A stretch of 34,720 nucleotides of DNA, taken from an uncultured Eubacterium sp. (GTDB lineage Bacteria > Bacillota > Clostridia > Oscillospirales > Acutalibacteraceae). The stretch's first letter is position 1, and each line of letters begins with the position of its first letter. Below the pieces are notes generated by a model. The model saw nothing but the letters and a program-made list of their open reading frames with translations, was not told the origin of the DNA and did not search any database. Shown here one piece after another: positions 23,401 through 31,409 of this stretch. The DNA lies in NCBI GenBank assembly GCA_905233545.1, contig CAJOEV010000032.1:1-34720 (forward strand), given 5' to 3'. The position numbers were made by a program, and so were the translations under genes.

Positions 23401-23605
23401 TTAGGCATTAGGGGTTCGAACCGAATAAGCCTCAAATTGCATATTTCACACCCCTTTTTCCGCTTTTTGTCTTACCATACGGCAGTATGCTTGCACCAAA
23501 AAACGAAAAAATGAATGCAAACTATGCAATACGAGGCGCTTTAACGCAGTATTTGTGAAAAAGGGACGGTCAAAACCTTGTTGGGTTTGAATCTCTAATG
23601 CCTAA
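23401..23605. mobile_element. 205-bp MITE-like element with 22-bp terminal inverted repeats
   Basis: The left end (23401-23422) and the complement of the right end (23584-23605) agree at 19 of 22 positions. Both begin TTAGGCATTAG and continue TTC(G/A)AACC. The interior carries further short inverted segments (for example CATACGGCAGTATG) and no open frame, so it would need a transposase in trans. It fills the gap between the divergent HPr-kinase-like gene and the mltG promoter. No clear target-site duplication is visible. Confidence 0.55.
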
Positions 23606-23641
23606 AGTTAGTATAATGGATATGTTTAGTTAAGTCAAATA

Positions 23642-23669
23642 TTGATTTTTATAAATTATATGGTAAAAT
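23642..23669 (+). promoter_or_regulatory. Putative sigma-A promoter of mltG
   Basis: -35 TTGATT (23642-23647), a 16-bp spacer and -10 TAAAAT (23664-23669), 33 bases before the start codon. Confidence 0.5.
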
Positions 23670-23701
23670 GAAACCAAAGCTAACTTTGAAAGGAAAAGAA
23701 T

Positions 23702-24754
23702 ATGAAAAAGAAAAAGAATAAAAACGGCGCAGTCATTGCCGTGCTCGTTGTTGTTTTGGTACTGATACTCGGAGTCCTTGCATATTTCGGCTACTCATAC
23801 ATAACAAATGATATCAACGGCAAAAACCAGAGCAGTGATGAATACACTCTTGTTATAACAAAAAATGACTTTGAATATGAAATAGGCAAGAAGCTCTACG
23901 ATAACAAAATCATTGTTTTTGATTCTCTGTGGACTTCATGGATGAACAAGCATTATCCCGATTTTACATATATCAACGGTGAATATAAGCTTACGGCTGA
24001 TATGAGCTATGAGGAGATTGCTCAGAAGCTTCAAAAGCCCGACGTTTCCCATAAAACCGTTAAGGTTGCAATCCCCGAAGGATACAATGTTATGGAGATT
24101 GCAAAAACTCTTGAGGAGAACAAAATCTGCAAAGCAAAGGATTTCCTTGAAGTGTGTAAATCAAAGGAAGGCTTTGATTATGACTGGCTTAAGGATGTTC
24201 CCGACAGTGAGCTTATTGCTTATCAGCTTGAAGGTTTTCTTTTTCCTGCAACATATGATTTTGCAATGAACAGCGACCCCAAAGGCATTGCCGATGTTAT
24301 GCTCGGAACCTTTGACAAACGCATAACGGATAAGTGGAAAAAGTTCTGTGAAGAAAACTATATGAGTATGTTTGAACTTATTAACCTTGCAAGCGTTGTT
24401 CAGGAGGAGGCTTTCGGTCCCGAGTCAGCAGGGAATATCGCTTCCGTATTTATCAACAGACTCAATAAGGGCTCAAAGCTCCAGAGTGATGTAACATATT
24501 TCTATGCAAAGGCGCTGCGCGACGAACAGGGATTTTCACAGAAGGTTTATGACGGATACTACACCTATCGCTGTCCCGGACTTCCGAGCGGACCTATAAC
24601 CAATCCCGGTGAAGAAATAATCAATGCGGTTGTAAATCATCCCGATACAGATTATCTCTATTTCTTCTCGGATTTGAAAAAAGAATTCCACTTTGCCAAG
24701 GATTATGATGAGTTTATGAAACTGCAGAAAAAATATCCCTGGAAAGAAGAATAA
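23702..24754 (+). CDS. mltG: Endolytic murein transglycosylase MltG (YceG-like)
   Basis: 350 residues with one N-terminal membrane helix (about 9-32) after a Lys-rich start. It cuts nascent peptidoglycan strands at the outer face of the membrane. A LysM-like region precedes the catalytic domain, which shows LEGFLFPATYDF, SVVQEEA with the catalytic Glu236, SDVTYFYA, CPGLPSGPITNPG and DYLYFFSD. The ribosome site AAAGGA lies before the ATG. The gene ends 70 bases before nnr, at a heptad-repeat element that may serve as its terminator. Confidence 0.92.
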   Translation: MKKKKNKNGAVIAVLVVVLVLILGVLAYFGYSYITNDINGKNQSSDEYTLVITKNDFEYEIGKKLYDNKIIVFDSLWTSWMNKHYPDFTYINGEYKLTADMSYEEIAQKLQKPDVSHKTVKVAIPEGYNVMEIAKTLEENKICKAKDFLEVCKSKEGFDYDWLKDVPDSELIAYQLEGFLFPATYDFAMNSDPKGIADVMLGTFDKRITDKWKKFCEENYMSMFELINLASVVQEEAFGPESAGNIASVFINRLNKGSKLQSDVTYFYAKALRDEQGFSQKVYDGYYTYRCPGLPSGPITNPGEEIINAVVNHPDTDYLYFFSDLKKEFHFAKDYDEFMKLQKKYPWKEE

Positions 24755-24761
24755 TTTATTT

Positions 24762-24810
24762 AGAATTGAGAATGGAGAATTGAGAATTTCGGACGGGCAC
24801 TGCCCGTACC
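24762..24810. repeat. GAGAATN heptad element with palindromic core
   Basis: A partial unit plus GAGAATG, GAGAATT and GAGAATT (24762-24788) are followed by TTCGG and the perfect 7-bp inverted repeat ACGGGCA-C-TGCCCGT (24793-24807). The arrangement matches the left half of the element at 29441. The 24811-24824 stretch before nnr holds no ribosome site that I can see. Confidence 0.7.
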
Positions 24811-24824
24811 GATTACTGTGAAAA

Positions 24825-26387
24825 ATGAGAATTCTGAGTGCTGATGAAATAAGGCTGGTTGAAAAGCGATGCTTTGAGAGATATTCAACCGAGGCTGAAT
24901 TAATGCTCAAAGCGGGAACAGCCTGCTTCAATGAGATTATTAAAAAATATGAAAATGAAATAAAGAATTCAAAGGTGTCCGTATTCTGCGGAAACGGAAA
25001 AAACGCCGGCGACGGCTTTGTTATTGCAAGGCTTCTGTACTGTTACGGTGCAGATGCAAGAATAGTTTTGGTTGATAAAGAGCCATCGATTGCCGAGCCT
25101 CTCATGTATTTTGAACAGGCGGTAAACAGCGGAGTAAAGGTTGAACACTTTACAAATAGCGGCGCTGAAAACGGCAAAAACACAGAAAATGCTGAAAATG
25201 TAAAGGAAAATAGCTTTACAAATTCAGACTTTATTGTTGACTGCATTTTCGGAATCGGCTTTCACGGAAGAGCGCGCGGAGTTTTCAATGAAGCATTCAA
25301 AGCGGTCAATGAAAGCGGTGCAAGGGTTATTGCTGTGGATACGCCCAGCGGAAGCTATTCCTCAACGGGCGGAGTCTGTGCAAATGCAATAAAAGCTGAT
25401 TTGACAATTGCAATTTCAACCCTTAAATATGCCCATGTTCAGCCCCCTGCAAATGCACTTTGCGGTGAAATCAGGGTTGTTGATATCGGCATTCCCGATG
25501 ATTGCTATGACAGCGGTTATGCTGAAACCATTGAATTTGAAGATGTAAAAAACTGCTTTATTCAAAGGGACAAAAATTCAAATAAAGGTACATTCGGTCA
25601 TCAGCTGAACATCTGCTCAAGCAAAAAGATGTTCGGGGCAGGGGTTATTGCAACCGAGTCTGCAATGCGCTCGGGCGCAGGTCTTGTTAAGCTTATGCTT
25701 CCGCTTGACGCGTTTCCTCTTGCTGCGGCACATCTGACCCAGTGCCTTTTTGAGCCTGCGCTTCAGACAGTTACCGGAACATTTTCAAAATTCGCTGCGG
25801 GAGCAGTTAAGGAGCAGCTTAAGTGGGCAAACAGCGTTGTTATCGGCTGCGGTATTGATGTAAATGACGATACAAAGGAAATAACTGAATTGGTGCTGAA
25901 AAAGAGCAGAGTTCCGATAATTCTTGATGCGGATGGAATAAACTGCATAAATGGGCGCATATCTATATTTAAGGAGATTAAAGCGCCCGTTGTTCTGACG
26001 CCCCATCCGATGGAGATGAGCAGGCTGATTTCAAAACCAATTGCCGAGATACAGGAAAGCAGAATTGAAACTGCGAAAGCGTTTGCAAAGGAGAATGGAA
26101 TTGTTCTTGTATTAAAGGGCGCAAACACGGTTGTTACGGACGGAGAAAAGGTGTTTGTGAACCTGACCGGGAATCCCTCAATGGCTATGGGCGGAACGGG
26201 CGATATGCTAAGCGGAATGATTGGCTCGTTTATTGCCCAGGGAATGAATGCGCTTGACGCTGCAAAATGCGCCGTGTATATTCACGGACTTTGCGGTGAC
26301 ACTGCCGCAAAGAAGCTGAGCCAGAGAGGAATACTTGTTTCTGATATGATGGAACAGCTCGGCGCTTTAATGTCCCGATTTGAATAA
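24825..26387 (+). CDS. nnr: Bifunctional NAD(P)HX epimerase/dehydratase
   Basis: Repairs hydrated NADH and NADPH. 520 residues, a fusion of both activities as in most bacteria. The N-terminal YjeF_N epimerase domain (about 1-220) has FCGNGKNAGDGFVIAR and VDCIFGIGFHGRARG; the C-terminal dehydratase domain (about 235-515), of ribokinase fold, has GTFGHQLNICSS, SGAGLVKLMLP, VVLTPHPMEMSRL, LKGANTVVTDG and MAMGGTGDMLSGMI, the last being the catalytic Asp and ATP/ADP site. No clear ribosome site precedes ATG 24825. It probably shares a transcript with the lipoprotein that follows by 38 bases. Confidence 0.93.
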   Translation: MRILSADEIRLVEKRCFERYSTEAELMLKAGTACFNEIIKKYENEIKNSKVSVFCGNGKNAGDGFVIARLLYCYGADARIVLVDKEPSIAEPLMYFEQAVNSGVKVEHFTNSGAENGKNTENAENVKENSFTNSDFIVDCIFGIGFHGRARGVFNEAFKAVNESGARVIAVDTPSGSYSSTGGVCANAIKADLTIAISTLKYAHVQPPANALCGEIRVVDIGIPDDCYDSGYAETIEFEDVKNCFIQRDKNSNKGTFGHQLNICSSKKMFGAGVIATESAMRSGAGLVKLMLPLDAFPLAAAHLTQCLFEPALQTVTGTFSKFAAGAVKEQLKWANSVVIGCGIDVNDDTKEITELVLKKSRVPIILDADGINCINGRISIFKEIKAPVVLTPHPMEMSRLISKPIAEIQESRIETAKAFAKENGIVLVLKGANTVVTDGEKVFVNLTGNPSMAMGGTGDMLSGMIGSFIAQGMNALDAAKCAVYIHGLCGDTAAKKLSQRGILVSDMMEQLGALMSRFE

Positions 26388-26425
26388 TGCAAAAGCATAA
26401 TTAATTAGTTTTGGGACTGATTTAG

Positions 26426-26896
26426 TTGAAAAAAGTAATACCGATAATTCTTGCTTTGCTTCTTTTTTCGGGATGCAAAGCAGAAAAATACACCCCTGTT
26501 ATTAACGTGGATTTCAAAGTTTCTGCGGTTGTTAAAACAGGGGATTTTTCATATTCCTGCAATATTGAAAGAGCGGGGGATACAGTATATGTTTCACCGA
26601 CTTCATCAAGAGCGAAAGGGCTTGTTATATCCTGCTCTTCAAAAGAGGTTTCATTTAAAAGAAAAACCTTTTCAAAAACCTTTCCCGTTGAAGAAATTGA
26701 CAAAACCAATCCCGCTGTTATTCTGCATCGCGTTTTCACTTCTCTTGAAAGTGCAGACATCAAGCTTATTGACGGAGCGTTTATATATTCGGGAAACTGT
26801 GAATTAGGAAAATACATATTAACTCAAAACAAGGATAATTCGCTGAAATCTTTGAGTGTTCCTCAGGCGCATATTGAATTTGAATTCACTTCTTAG
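26426..26896 (+). CDS. Small lipoprotein of unknown function
   Basis: 156 residues starting at a TTG with a weak upstream GGGA. The signal peptide is clear, with the lipobox LLLFSGC (Cys17), followed by an all-beta-looking chain (FSYSCNIERAGDTVYV, GLVISCSSKEVSFKRK, FIYSGNCELGKYILT). The strand pattern is reminiscent of LolA/LolB-type lipoproteins and of the germination lipoprotein GerS of clostridia, but this is an impression, not a match of motifs. It is located between nnr and the GH3 promoter. Confidence 0.6.
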   Translation: MKKVIPIILALLLFSGCKAEKYTPVINVDFKVSAVVKTGDFSYSCNIERAGDTVYVSPTSSRAKGLVISCSSKEVSFKRKTFSKTFPVEEIDKTNPAVILHRVFTSLESADIKLIDGAFIYSGNCELGKYILTQNKDNSLKSLSVPQAHIEFEFTS

Positions 26897-26948
26897 CTCT
26901 TTTTACCTCTTACAACTGAATCAATTTGATAATTTTTAATAAAAATTC

Positions 26949-26977
26949 TTGTAAAACATTGAAAGTTATTGTATAAT
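26949..26977 (+). promoter_or_regulatory. Sigma-A promoter of the GH3 gene
   Basis: -35 TTGTAA (26949-26954), a 17-bp spacer and a perfect -10 TATAAT (26972-26977). Confidence 0.7.
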
Positions 26978-27021
26978 ATTTCTGTTAATATTATTTTCTT
27001 TAACGAAAGGAGAATTTTTTA

Positions 27022-28863
27022 GTGAAACATCCTGAAATTATCAGCAAGATGAGCCTTGAACAAAAGGCATCATTCGTGAGCGGATTTGACTACTGGCATC
27101 TTGAGGAAGCACCTGAGCTCGGACTTCCGAAGATTATGGTAACCGACGGCCCTCACGGCTTGCGTAAGCAGAACACGGACAAGTCAACCTCAAACGGAAT
27201 AGGACTCGGCAATTCTGTTCCTGCAACTTGTTTCCCTCCAGCAGCAACATCATCATGCTCGTGGGATCCCGAGCTTCTTAGAAAAGCAGGAGAGGCAATG
27301 GGTGCTGAATGCCTTAAAGAAAAGGTTTCAGTTCTTCTCGGTCCCGGAACAAACATCAAGCGTTCTCCCGTTTGCGGAAGAAACTTTGAATATTTCAGCG
27401 AGGACCCATTCCTTGCAGGTAAATGCTCAGCAGCAATAATCAATGGCATTCAGAGCAAGGGTGTCGGAACATCTCTCAAGCATTTCTGTGCTAACTCACA
27501 GGAAGCATTCAGAATGGTTATTGATGAAATAATCGATGAAAGAACTCTTCGTGAAACATATCTTCCCGCATTTGAGATTGCTATTAAAGAGGCACAGCCG
27601 TGGACTGTTATGAACGCATATAACAAGATTAACGGCGTTTATGCTTCCCAGAACGGTCATACCCAGCAGGAAATCGCAAGAGGCGAATGGGGATTTGAAG
27701 GCTTATTTGTAACTGACTGGGGTTCATCTGTTGACCGTATTCCCGGTCTTATCAACGGAACAGACCTTGAAATGCCTACTTCGGGACCGCTCAACACAAA
27801 GAAGATTGTTGCAGCAGTTCAGAGCGGTGAGCTTGACGAAGCAGTTCTTGATGAAAGAGTTGACACCGTTGTTGATTTGATTGTTAGATCAAAACCCGCT
27901 CTTGAGAGCGAGCATACATTCAGCTTTGAGGAGCATAATGAAATCGCTGCAAGAATTGCTGAAGGCTCAATGCAGCTTCTTAAGAATGACGGCAATATTC
28001 TTCCTCTTAAAGCAGGTCAGAAAGTTGCCGTTATCGGCGAGATGGCAGAGTCACCGCGTTTCCAGGGTGCAGGCTCATCCGTTATCAATCCTTCGAACCT
28101 CGACAATGCGCTTGATAATCTTAAGGCTCTCGGCGTTGATGTTACATATGCAAAGGGCTACGACAAGAGCAAGAACGAAATCAACGAAGAACTCTTTGCT
28201 GAAGCTGAAAAGGCTGCAAGAGAAGCTGATGTTGCAATTGTATTTGCAGGCTTAACCGAGGAATTCGAAGGCGAGGGATACGACAGAGAGACAATCGAAA
28301 TGCCCTCAAGCCACAATGCTCTTATTGAAAAAGTTGCACTTGCAAATGAGAACACTGTTGTTGTTCTTGCAGGAGGCTCTGTTGTTCTTATGCCCTGGCT
28401 TAATAATGTTAAGGCGCTTCTTAACTCAGGACTCGGCGGACAGGCAGGCGGAATTGCCGTTGCAAGAATTTTAACCGGTGCGGTTAACCCCTCGGGTAAG
28501 ACCACCGAAACTTATCCGAAGTTCTTTGAGGACAATCCGACTGCGGGCAATTACCCCGGCGGACCCGTTACAAGCGAACACAGAGAAAGCGTTTTCATTG
28601 GATATAAATACTATGATGCAGCCGACAAAGAGGTTGTTTTCCCGTTCGGCTTCGGACTTTCATACACAACATTTGAATACAGTGACCTCAAGGTATCTTC
28701 AAAGAGTATTAAAGACACCGACACTTTAACCGTATCTTTCAAGGTTAAGAACACAGGCAATGTTGACGGCGCTGAAATTGCTCAGCTCTATGTTGCCGAC
28801 CCTTTATTCATGCCATCCCCGTTCAAAGAAGAGACTCGAGGCTTCTGGCTTCGAACTCGATAA
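27022..28863 (+). CDS. GH3 beta-glucosidase, N-terminal and catalytic part (frame broken)
   Basis: 613 residues of a family 3 glycoside hydrolase. The TIM-barrel domain carries MVTDGPHGLRKQ, LLGPGTNIKRSPVCGRNFEYFSEDP (catalytic pocket; its middle is NIKRSPVCGRNFEYF), KHFCANSQE and FVTDWGSS with the nucleophile Asp232. The alpha/beta-sandwich follows (SMQLLKNDGNILPLK, VIGEMAES), then the start of the fibronectin-III-like domain (YADLxx-type strand, FKVKNTGNVDGAEIAQLYVADP). The frame then ends early with WLRTR-stop, where KELKGF...PGE normally follows. The same protein resumes in the next frame from about 28838. No signal peptide, so it is probably cytosolic. Start GTG with AAAGGAGA eight bases before. 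Confidence 0.88.
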   Translation: MKHPEIISKMSLEQKASFVSGFDYWHLEEAPELGLPKIMVTDGPHGLRKQNTDKSTSNGIGLGNSVPATCFPPAATSSCSWDPELLRKAGEAMGAECLKEKVSVLLGPGTNIKRSPVCGRNFEYFSEDPFLAGKCSAAIINGIQSKGVGTSLKHFCANSQEAFRMVIDEIIDERTLRETYLPAFEIAIKEAQPWTVMNAYNKINGVYASQNGHTQQEIARGEWGFEGLFVTDWGSSVDRIPGLINGTDLEMPTSGPLNTKKIVAAVQSGELDEAVLDERVDTVVDLIVRSKPALESEHTFSFEEHNEIAARIAEGSMQLLKNDGNILPLKAGQKVAVIGEMAESPRFQGAGSSVINPSNLDNALDNLKALGVDVTYAKGYDKSKNEINEELFAEAEKAAREADVAIVFAGLTEEFEGEGYDRETIEMPSSHNALIEKVALANENTVVVLAGGSVVLMPWLNNVKALLNSGLGGQAGGIAVARILTGAVNPSGKTTETYPKFFEDNPTAGNYPGGPVTSEHRESVFIGYKYYDAADKEVVFPFGFGLSYTTFEYSDLKVSSKSIKDTDTLTVSFKVKNTGNVDGAEIAQLYVADPLFMPSPFKEETRGFWLRTR

Positions 28864-29437
28864 GAGAGCGTTTGCTTTCTATAATGTTAATATTAACGAT
28901 TGGTGCGTTGAAACGGGCGAATTTGATATTCTCGTCGGCGCATCAAGCAGGGATATCAAACTCACTCAGACTGTTACCGTTGAGGGAACAGTTGAATGTG
29001 AAATTCCCGACTACAGAGAAACTGCACCTAACTACTACAACAATGTTGCAGGTATCACCAGGGATGATTTCGCAGCAATATACGGTGAGCTTCCCAGCCC
29101 AGATATTGATGTTAACAAGAAGATTGATATTTATTGCTGTCTTAATGACGCGCGTCATACAAAGTGGGGCGGAAAGCTCTGCAATATGATTGAAAAGATT
29201 ATGAGCAAAGCAGGCTCGGCAGAAAACGGCGACGGAAAAATGCTTGCCGCAATGGCAACCCAGATTCCGATTAGAAACTTCATTGCAATGAGTATGGGCG
29301 TTTTCTCACCGAAGATGGCTGACGGACTTCTTATGATGCTCAATGACGACCAGTCAAGCTTTATTGGATTCAATAAGATTTTCTGGAGACTCGGCGGAGC
29401 GCTCACAAGACTTCCGAAACTGCTCAAGTCAATCTAA
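28838..29437 (+). pseudogene. GH3 beta-glucosidase, detached C-terminal part
   Basis: In the +1 frame relative to the first part, FELDKRAFAFYNVN and EFDILVGASSRDIKLTQTVTV complete the fibronectin-III-like domain of the same GH3 enzyme, followed by an extra C-terminal helical domain (TRDDFAAIYGELP, DGLLMMLND) seen in related clostridial GH3 proteins. Between the halves about 14 residues of the domain are missing, so the lesion is a deletion of roughly 40 bases that also shifts the frame, not a single indel. It could be a real mutation or an assembly error. No start or ribosome site would allow this part to be made alone. Confidence 0.75.
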
Positions 29438-29440
29438 AGT

Positions 29441-29550
29441 GAGAATGGAAAATGGAGAATGGAGAATTTCGGTCGCTTCGCTCCGTTAAATAATTAATTG
29501 TCTGAGCGCGGCGAGTATCCGTAATTCTCAACTCTCAATTCTCAATTTTT
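29441..29550. repeat. 110-bp element with inverted heptad arrays
   Basis: Left array: GAGAATG, GAAAATG, GAGAATG and GAGAATT (29441-29468). Right array on the opposite strand: AATTCTC, AACTCTC, AATTCTC and AATTTTT (29523-29550). The core contains TCGGTCGCTTCGCTCCG, a small hairpin. The two arrays can pair over about 28 bases, giving a long cruciform or RNA hairpin between the GH3 and lipase genes. Confidence 0.75.
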
Positions 29551-29563
29551 CCGGAGGTACAAA

Positions 29564-31060
29564 ATGAAAAGAATACTTAAATCAATAACTTGCATAACCC
29601 TTGCAGTGCTTATGGCATTTTCAAGTGCTTTTGTTGCATTTGCAAAGGAAAAGGTTACCCCTGTTATTCTTGTTCACGGACTCGGTGCAAACCCTGTTTA
29701 TGAGAATATCGGAACTGAGGACCAGAAAGAAATTGCAAACCTCGGTCTTGGAGATGACCTTGTTTCAACAATTCTCGGAAATGATGAACTCATCAGCCAG
29801 GTTATCAAAATGGTTGAGCCCAAAAGAAAGGTCAGCGATAAAAAGCTTATTAATGCGCTTGCAGACCTTGTTAAGGATTCAAACATTAACTGCACGGCAA
29901 ACGGAAATGTCAAAAAGGGTCAGGGCGTTATAAACTATTGGAAAGCTCCTCTTTCAAAGCACAGAAGCTACTATAAGGATGCTTCTGTTGCAGAGAGTGC
30001 AATTGCGCGTCAGCTTTGCAGAGAGGTTGGAGCAAAGAATGTTTACTGCTTCAACTATGACTGGCGTCAGGATATCTGCAAAACTGCAAAAGACCTCAGA
30101 GAATATGTTAAAATCATAAAGAAAAAGACAGGCAGCAAGAAGGTTTCCCTCGTTGGATGTTCTCTCGGCGGAGCAGTTCTTTCGGCTTATATGGATGCAT
30201 ACAAGTCAAAGAAGGATGTTAAGCGCTATGTTTTCGTTAACCCTGCAATTATGGGTGTTGACGTTGCAAGAGCATTTGCGCTTGATATGTCATTCAGCAA
30301 GAAATCAATTGTTAACTATCTCAAATGTATGGAAACTGCATACAGCAACGGTGATTCAGTTGCTCTCTTCCGTTTGATATACGCTCTGGGTGATGTTAAA
30401 ATCGGATATGCAGCAAGCTATCTTAACGGATTTGTTAAGAACAAGAAGAATGTCAAAGCGCTTTTCACAAAGGTTGTAAAGCCCTGGATTGGCAATATTC
30501 CCTCACTTTGGGAGTGCATTCCCTACAGCAGTTATAACAAAGCTGTCAAGGAAATGAGCAAGATGGGCGTTCTCGACAAGAAGAGCGGAGTTTATAAGAA
30601 GATTAAGAAATACCACGGCGTTCAGGGAAGAATCAAGAAGAATTTAAAGGCTGTAAAGAAGAACGGCGCTTCTGTTGCAATTATCGCTTCCTACGGAACA
30701 ATGGGTATTCCTGCAACTTCAAAGAAAAACAATCAGACCGATGTTCTTATTGACACAAAATATGCTTCTGCAGGCGCAACTGTTGCAAGCTACGGCAATG
30801 TTCTTAAGAAGAAGCACCAGAAGGGTAAGTTTGCTTCTCCCGATAAGGTTATCAATGCAAAGACCTGTGCGCTTCCCAAGAACACATGGTTCCTTAAGGA
30901 TGTTCAGCATATGCGCTTTAAGTATAATTCAGATGCAACCAAGCTTGTTGCAAGACTTGCAACGGGCAAGGTTAAGAGCAATATTTATTCGGTTAAGAAA
31001 AAATACGGAATTTCACAGTTTGCAAAAGAGAATAAAGACAGCAAACTTGAAAATATTTAA
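29564..31060 (+). CDS. Secreted LCAT-type lipase/acyltransferase
   Basis: 498-residue alpha/beta-hydrolase with a Sec signal (residues 1-27, cleavage after AFA). The oxyanion segment VHGLGAN (37-43), FNYDWRQD (163-170, the LCAT/PDAT family signature) and VGCSLGGAV with nucleophile Ser200 are clear. Catalytic His449 in DVQHMRF and an Asp near 393-397 complete the triad. The protein is rich in Lys, which fits a secreted basic enzyme near the wall. Family members hydrolyse or transfer acyl chains from phospholipids or triacylglycerols; the substrate is not known. GGAGG lies before the ATG and a strong terminator follows. Confidence 0.82.
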   Translation: MKRILKSITCITLAVLMAFSSAFVAFAKEKVTPVILVHGLGANPVYENIGTEDQKEIANLGLGDDLVSTILGNDELISQVIKMVEPKRKVSDKKLINALADLVKDSNINCTANGNVKKGQGVINYWKAPLSKHRSYYKDASVAESAIARQLCREVGAKNVYCFNYDWRQDICKTAKDLREYVKIIKKKTGSKKVSLVGCSLGGAVLSAYMDAYKSKKDVKRYVFVNPAIMGVDVARAFALDMSFSKKSIVNYLKCMETAYSNGDSVALFRLIYALGDVKIGYAASYLNGFVKNKKNVKALFTKVVKPWIGNIPSLWECIPYSSYNKAVKEMSKMGVLDKKSGVYKKIKKYHGVQGRIKKNLKAVKKNGASVAIIASYGTMGIPATSKKNNQTDVLIDTKYASAGATVASYGNVLKKKHQKGKFASPDKVINAKTCALPKNTWFLKDVQHMRFKYNSDATKLVARLATGKVKSNIYSVKKKYGISQFAKENKDSKLENI

Positions 31061-31066
31061 ACACTG

Positions 31067-31089
31067 AAAAAGCCCTTCGGGGCTTTTTT
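31067..31089 (+). terminator. Intrinsic terminator after the lipase gene
   Basis: AAAAAGCCC-TTCG-GGGCTTTTTT (31067-31089), a perfect stem with a UUCG tetraloop. Confidence 0.92.
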
Positions 31090-31124
31090 AGTTTATGGTG
31101 TAGAGGATATTGCCAATCGGTGAT

Positions 31125-31185
31125 TTGAATAATAATATTCAAGATTGTTAAAAAAATAACAGCACATTTCACAAAATGCATTTTG
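31125..31185 (+). promoter_or_regulatory. Two palindromes upstream of the glnA promoter
   Basis: TTGAATA-4-TATTCAA (31125-31142) and the perfect 14-bp palindrome CAAAATGCATTTTG (31172-31185). The second ends four bases before the -35 box, a usual position for an activator or repressor site. Neither resembles the GlnR box (TGTNA-N7-TNACA). The other bases of 31090-31189 are AT-rich without further signals. Confidence 0.5.
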
Positions 31186-31189
31186 GATA

Positions 31190-31217
31190 TTGACAACTGC
31201 AGTGAATTTGGTGTAAC
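31190..31217 (+). promoter_or_regulatory. Promoter of the glnA transcription unit
   Basis: -35 TTGACA (31190-31195), a 16-bp spacer and -10 TGTAAC (31212-31217, four of six). The start would be near 31224, giving a leader of about 186 bases before the first ORF. Confidence 0.6.
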
Positions 31218-31227
31218 CTTTATTTGT

Positions 31228-31266
31228 AAGGCAAAGGGGTCTTTGAGGAAACTCGAAGACCCTTTT
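31228..31266 (+). terminator. glnA leader hairpin 1 (box plus terminator)
   Basis: The box CAAAGGGGTC (31232-31241) leads into an 11-bp stem (31237-31247 with 31252-31262), a GAAA loop and TTTT. It has all features of an intrinsic terminator but lies directly after the promoter, so it would stop glnA transcription unless prevented. Confidence 0.75.
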
Positions 31267-31285
31267 ATCTTTTGAATATTGCTAA

Positions 31286-31327
31286 AAGGCAACGGAGTCT
31301 TTGAGTTTAGCTCAAAGACTCTTTTTT
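31286..31327 (+). terminator. glnA leader hairpin 2 (box plus terminator)
   Basis: The box CAACGGAGTC (31290-31299) leads into GAGTCTTTGAG (31295-31305) paired perfectly with CTCAAAGACTC (31311-31321), loop TTTAG, then TTTTTT. This is the strongest of the three leader terminators. Confidence 0.8.
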
Positions 31328-31346
31328 AGTAATAAACATATTATAT

Positions 31347-31388
31347 AGGACAATGGCGTCTTTTGTGATTTGCACAAAAGGCGCCTTT
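31347..31388 (+). terminator. glnA leader hairpin 3 (box plus hairpin)
   Basis: The box CAATGGCGTC (31351-31360) leads into a 13-bp stem with one wobble (31355-31367 with 31373-31385) and an ATTTG loop. The T tract is short (TTTG, then TTTT after 31391). The hairpin ends about 12 bases before the AGGAGG of the small ORF, so it could also affect translation. Confidence 0.65.
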
Positions 31389-31409
31389 GCCGTTTTAGGA
31401 GGTGTTTGA

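Noticed and set aside
23401-23430. GGTTCGAACC resembling a tRNA T-loop
   Set aside because: No acceptor, D or anticodon arms can be drawn around it, and it belongs to the inverted end of the MITE-like element.
28760-28837. An independent gene starting at 28760 in the second GH3 frame
   Set aside because: Its first 26 codons overlap well-conserved GH3 coding sequence in the other frame, and no ribosome site precedes it.
31222-31409. Known glutamine riboswitch (glnA RNA) in the leader
   Set aside because: I could not find its conserved core; the leader consists of three simple terminator-like hairpins.
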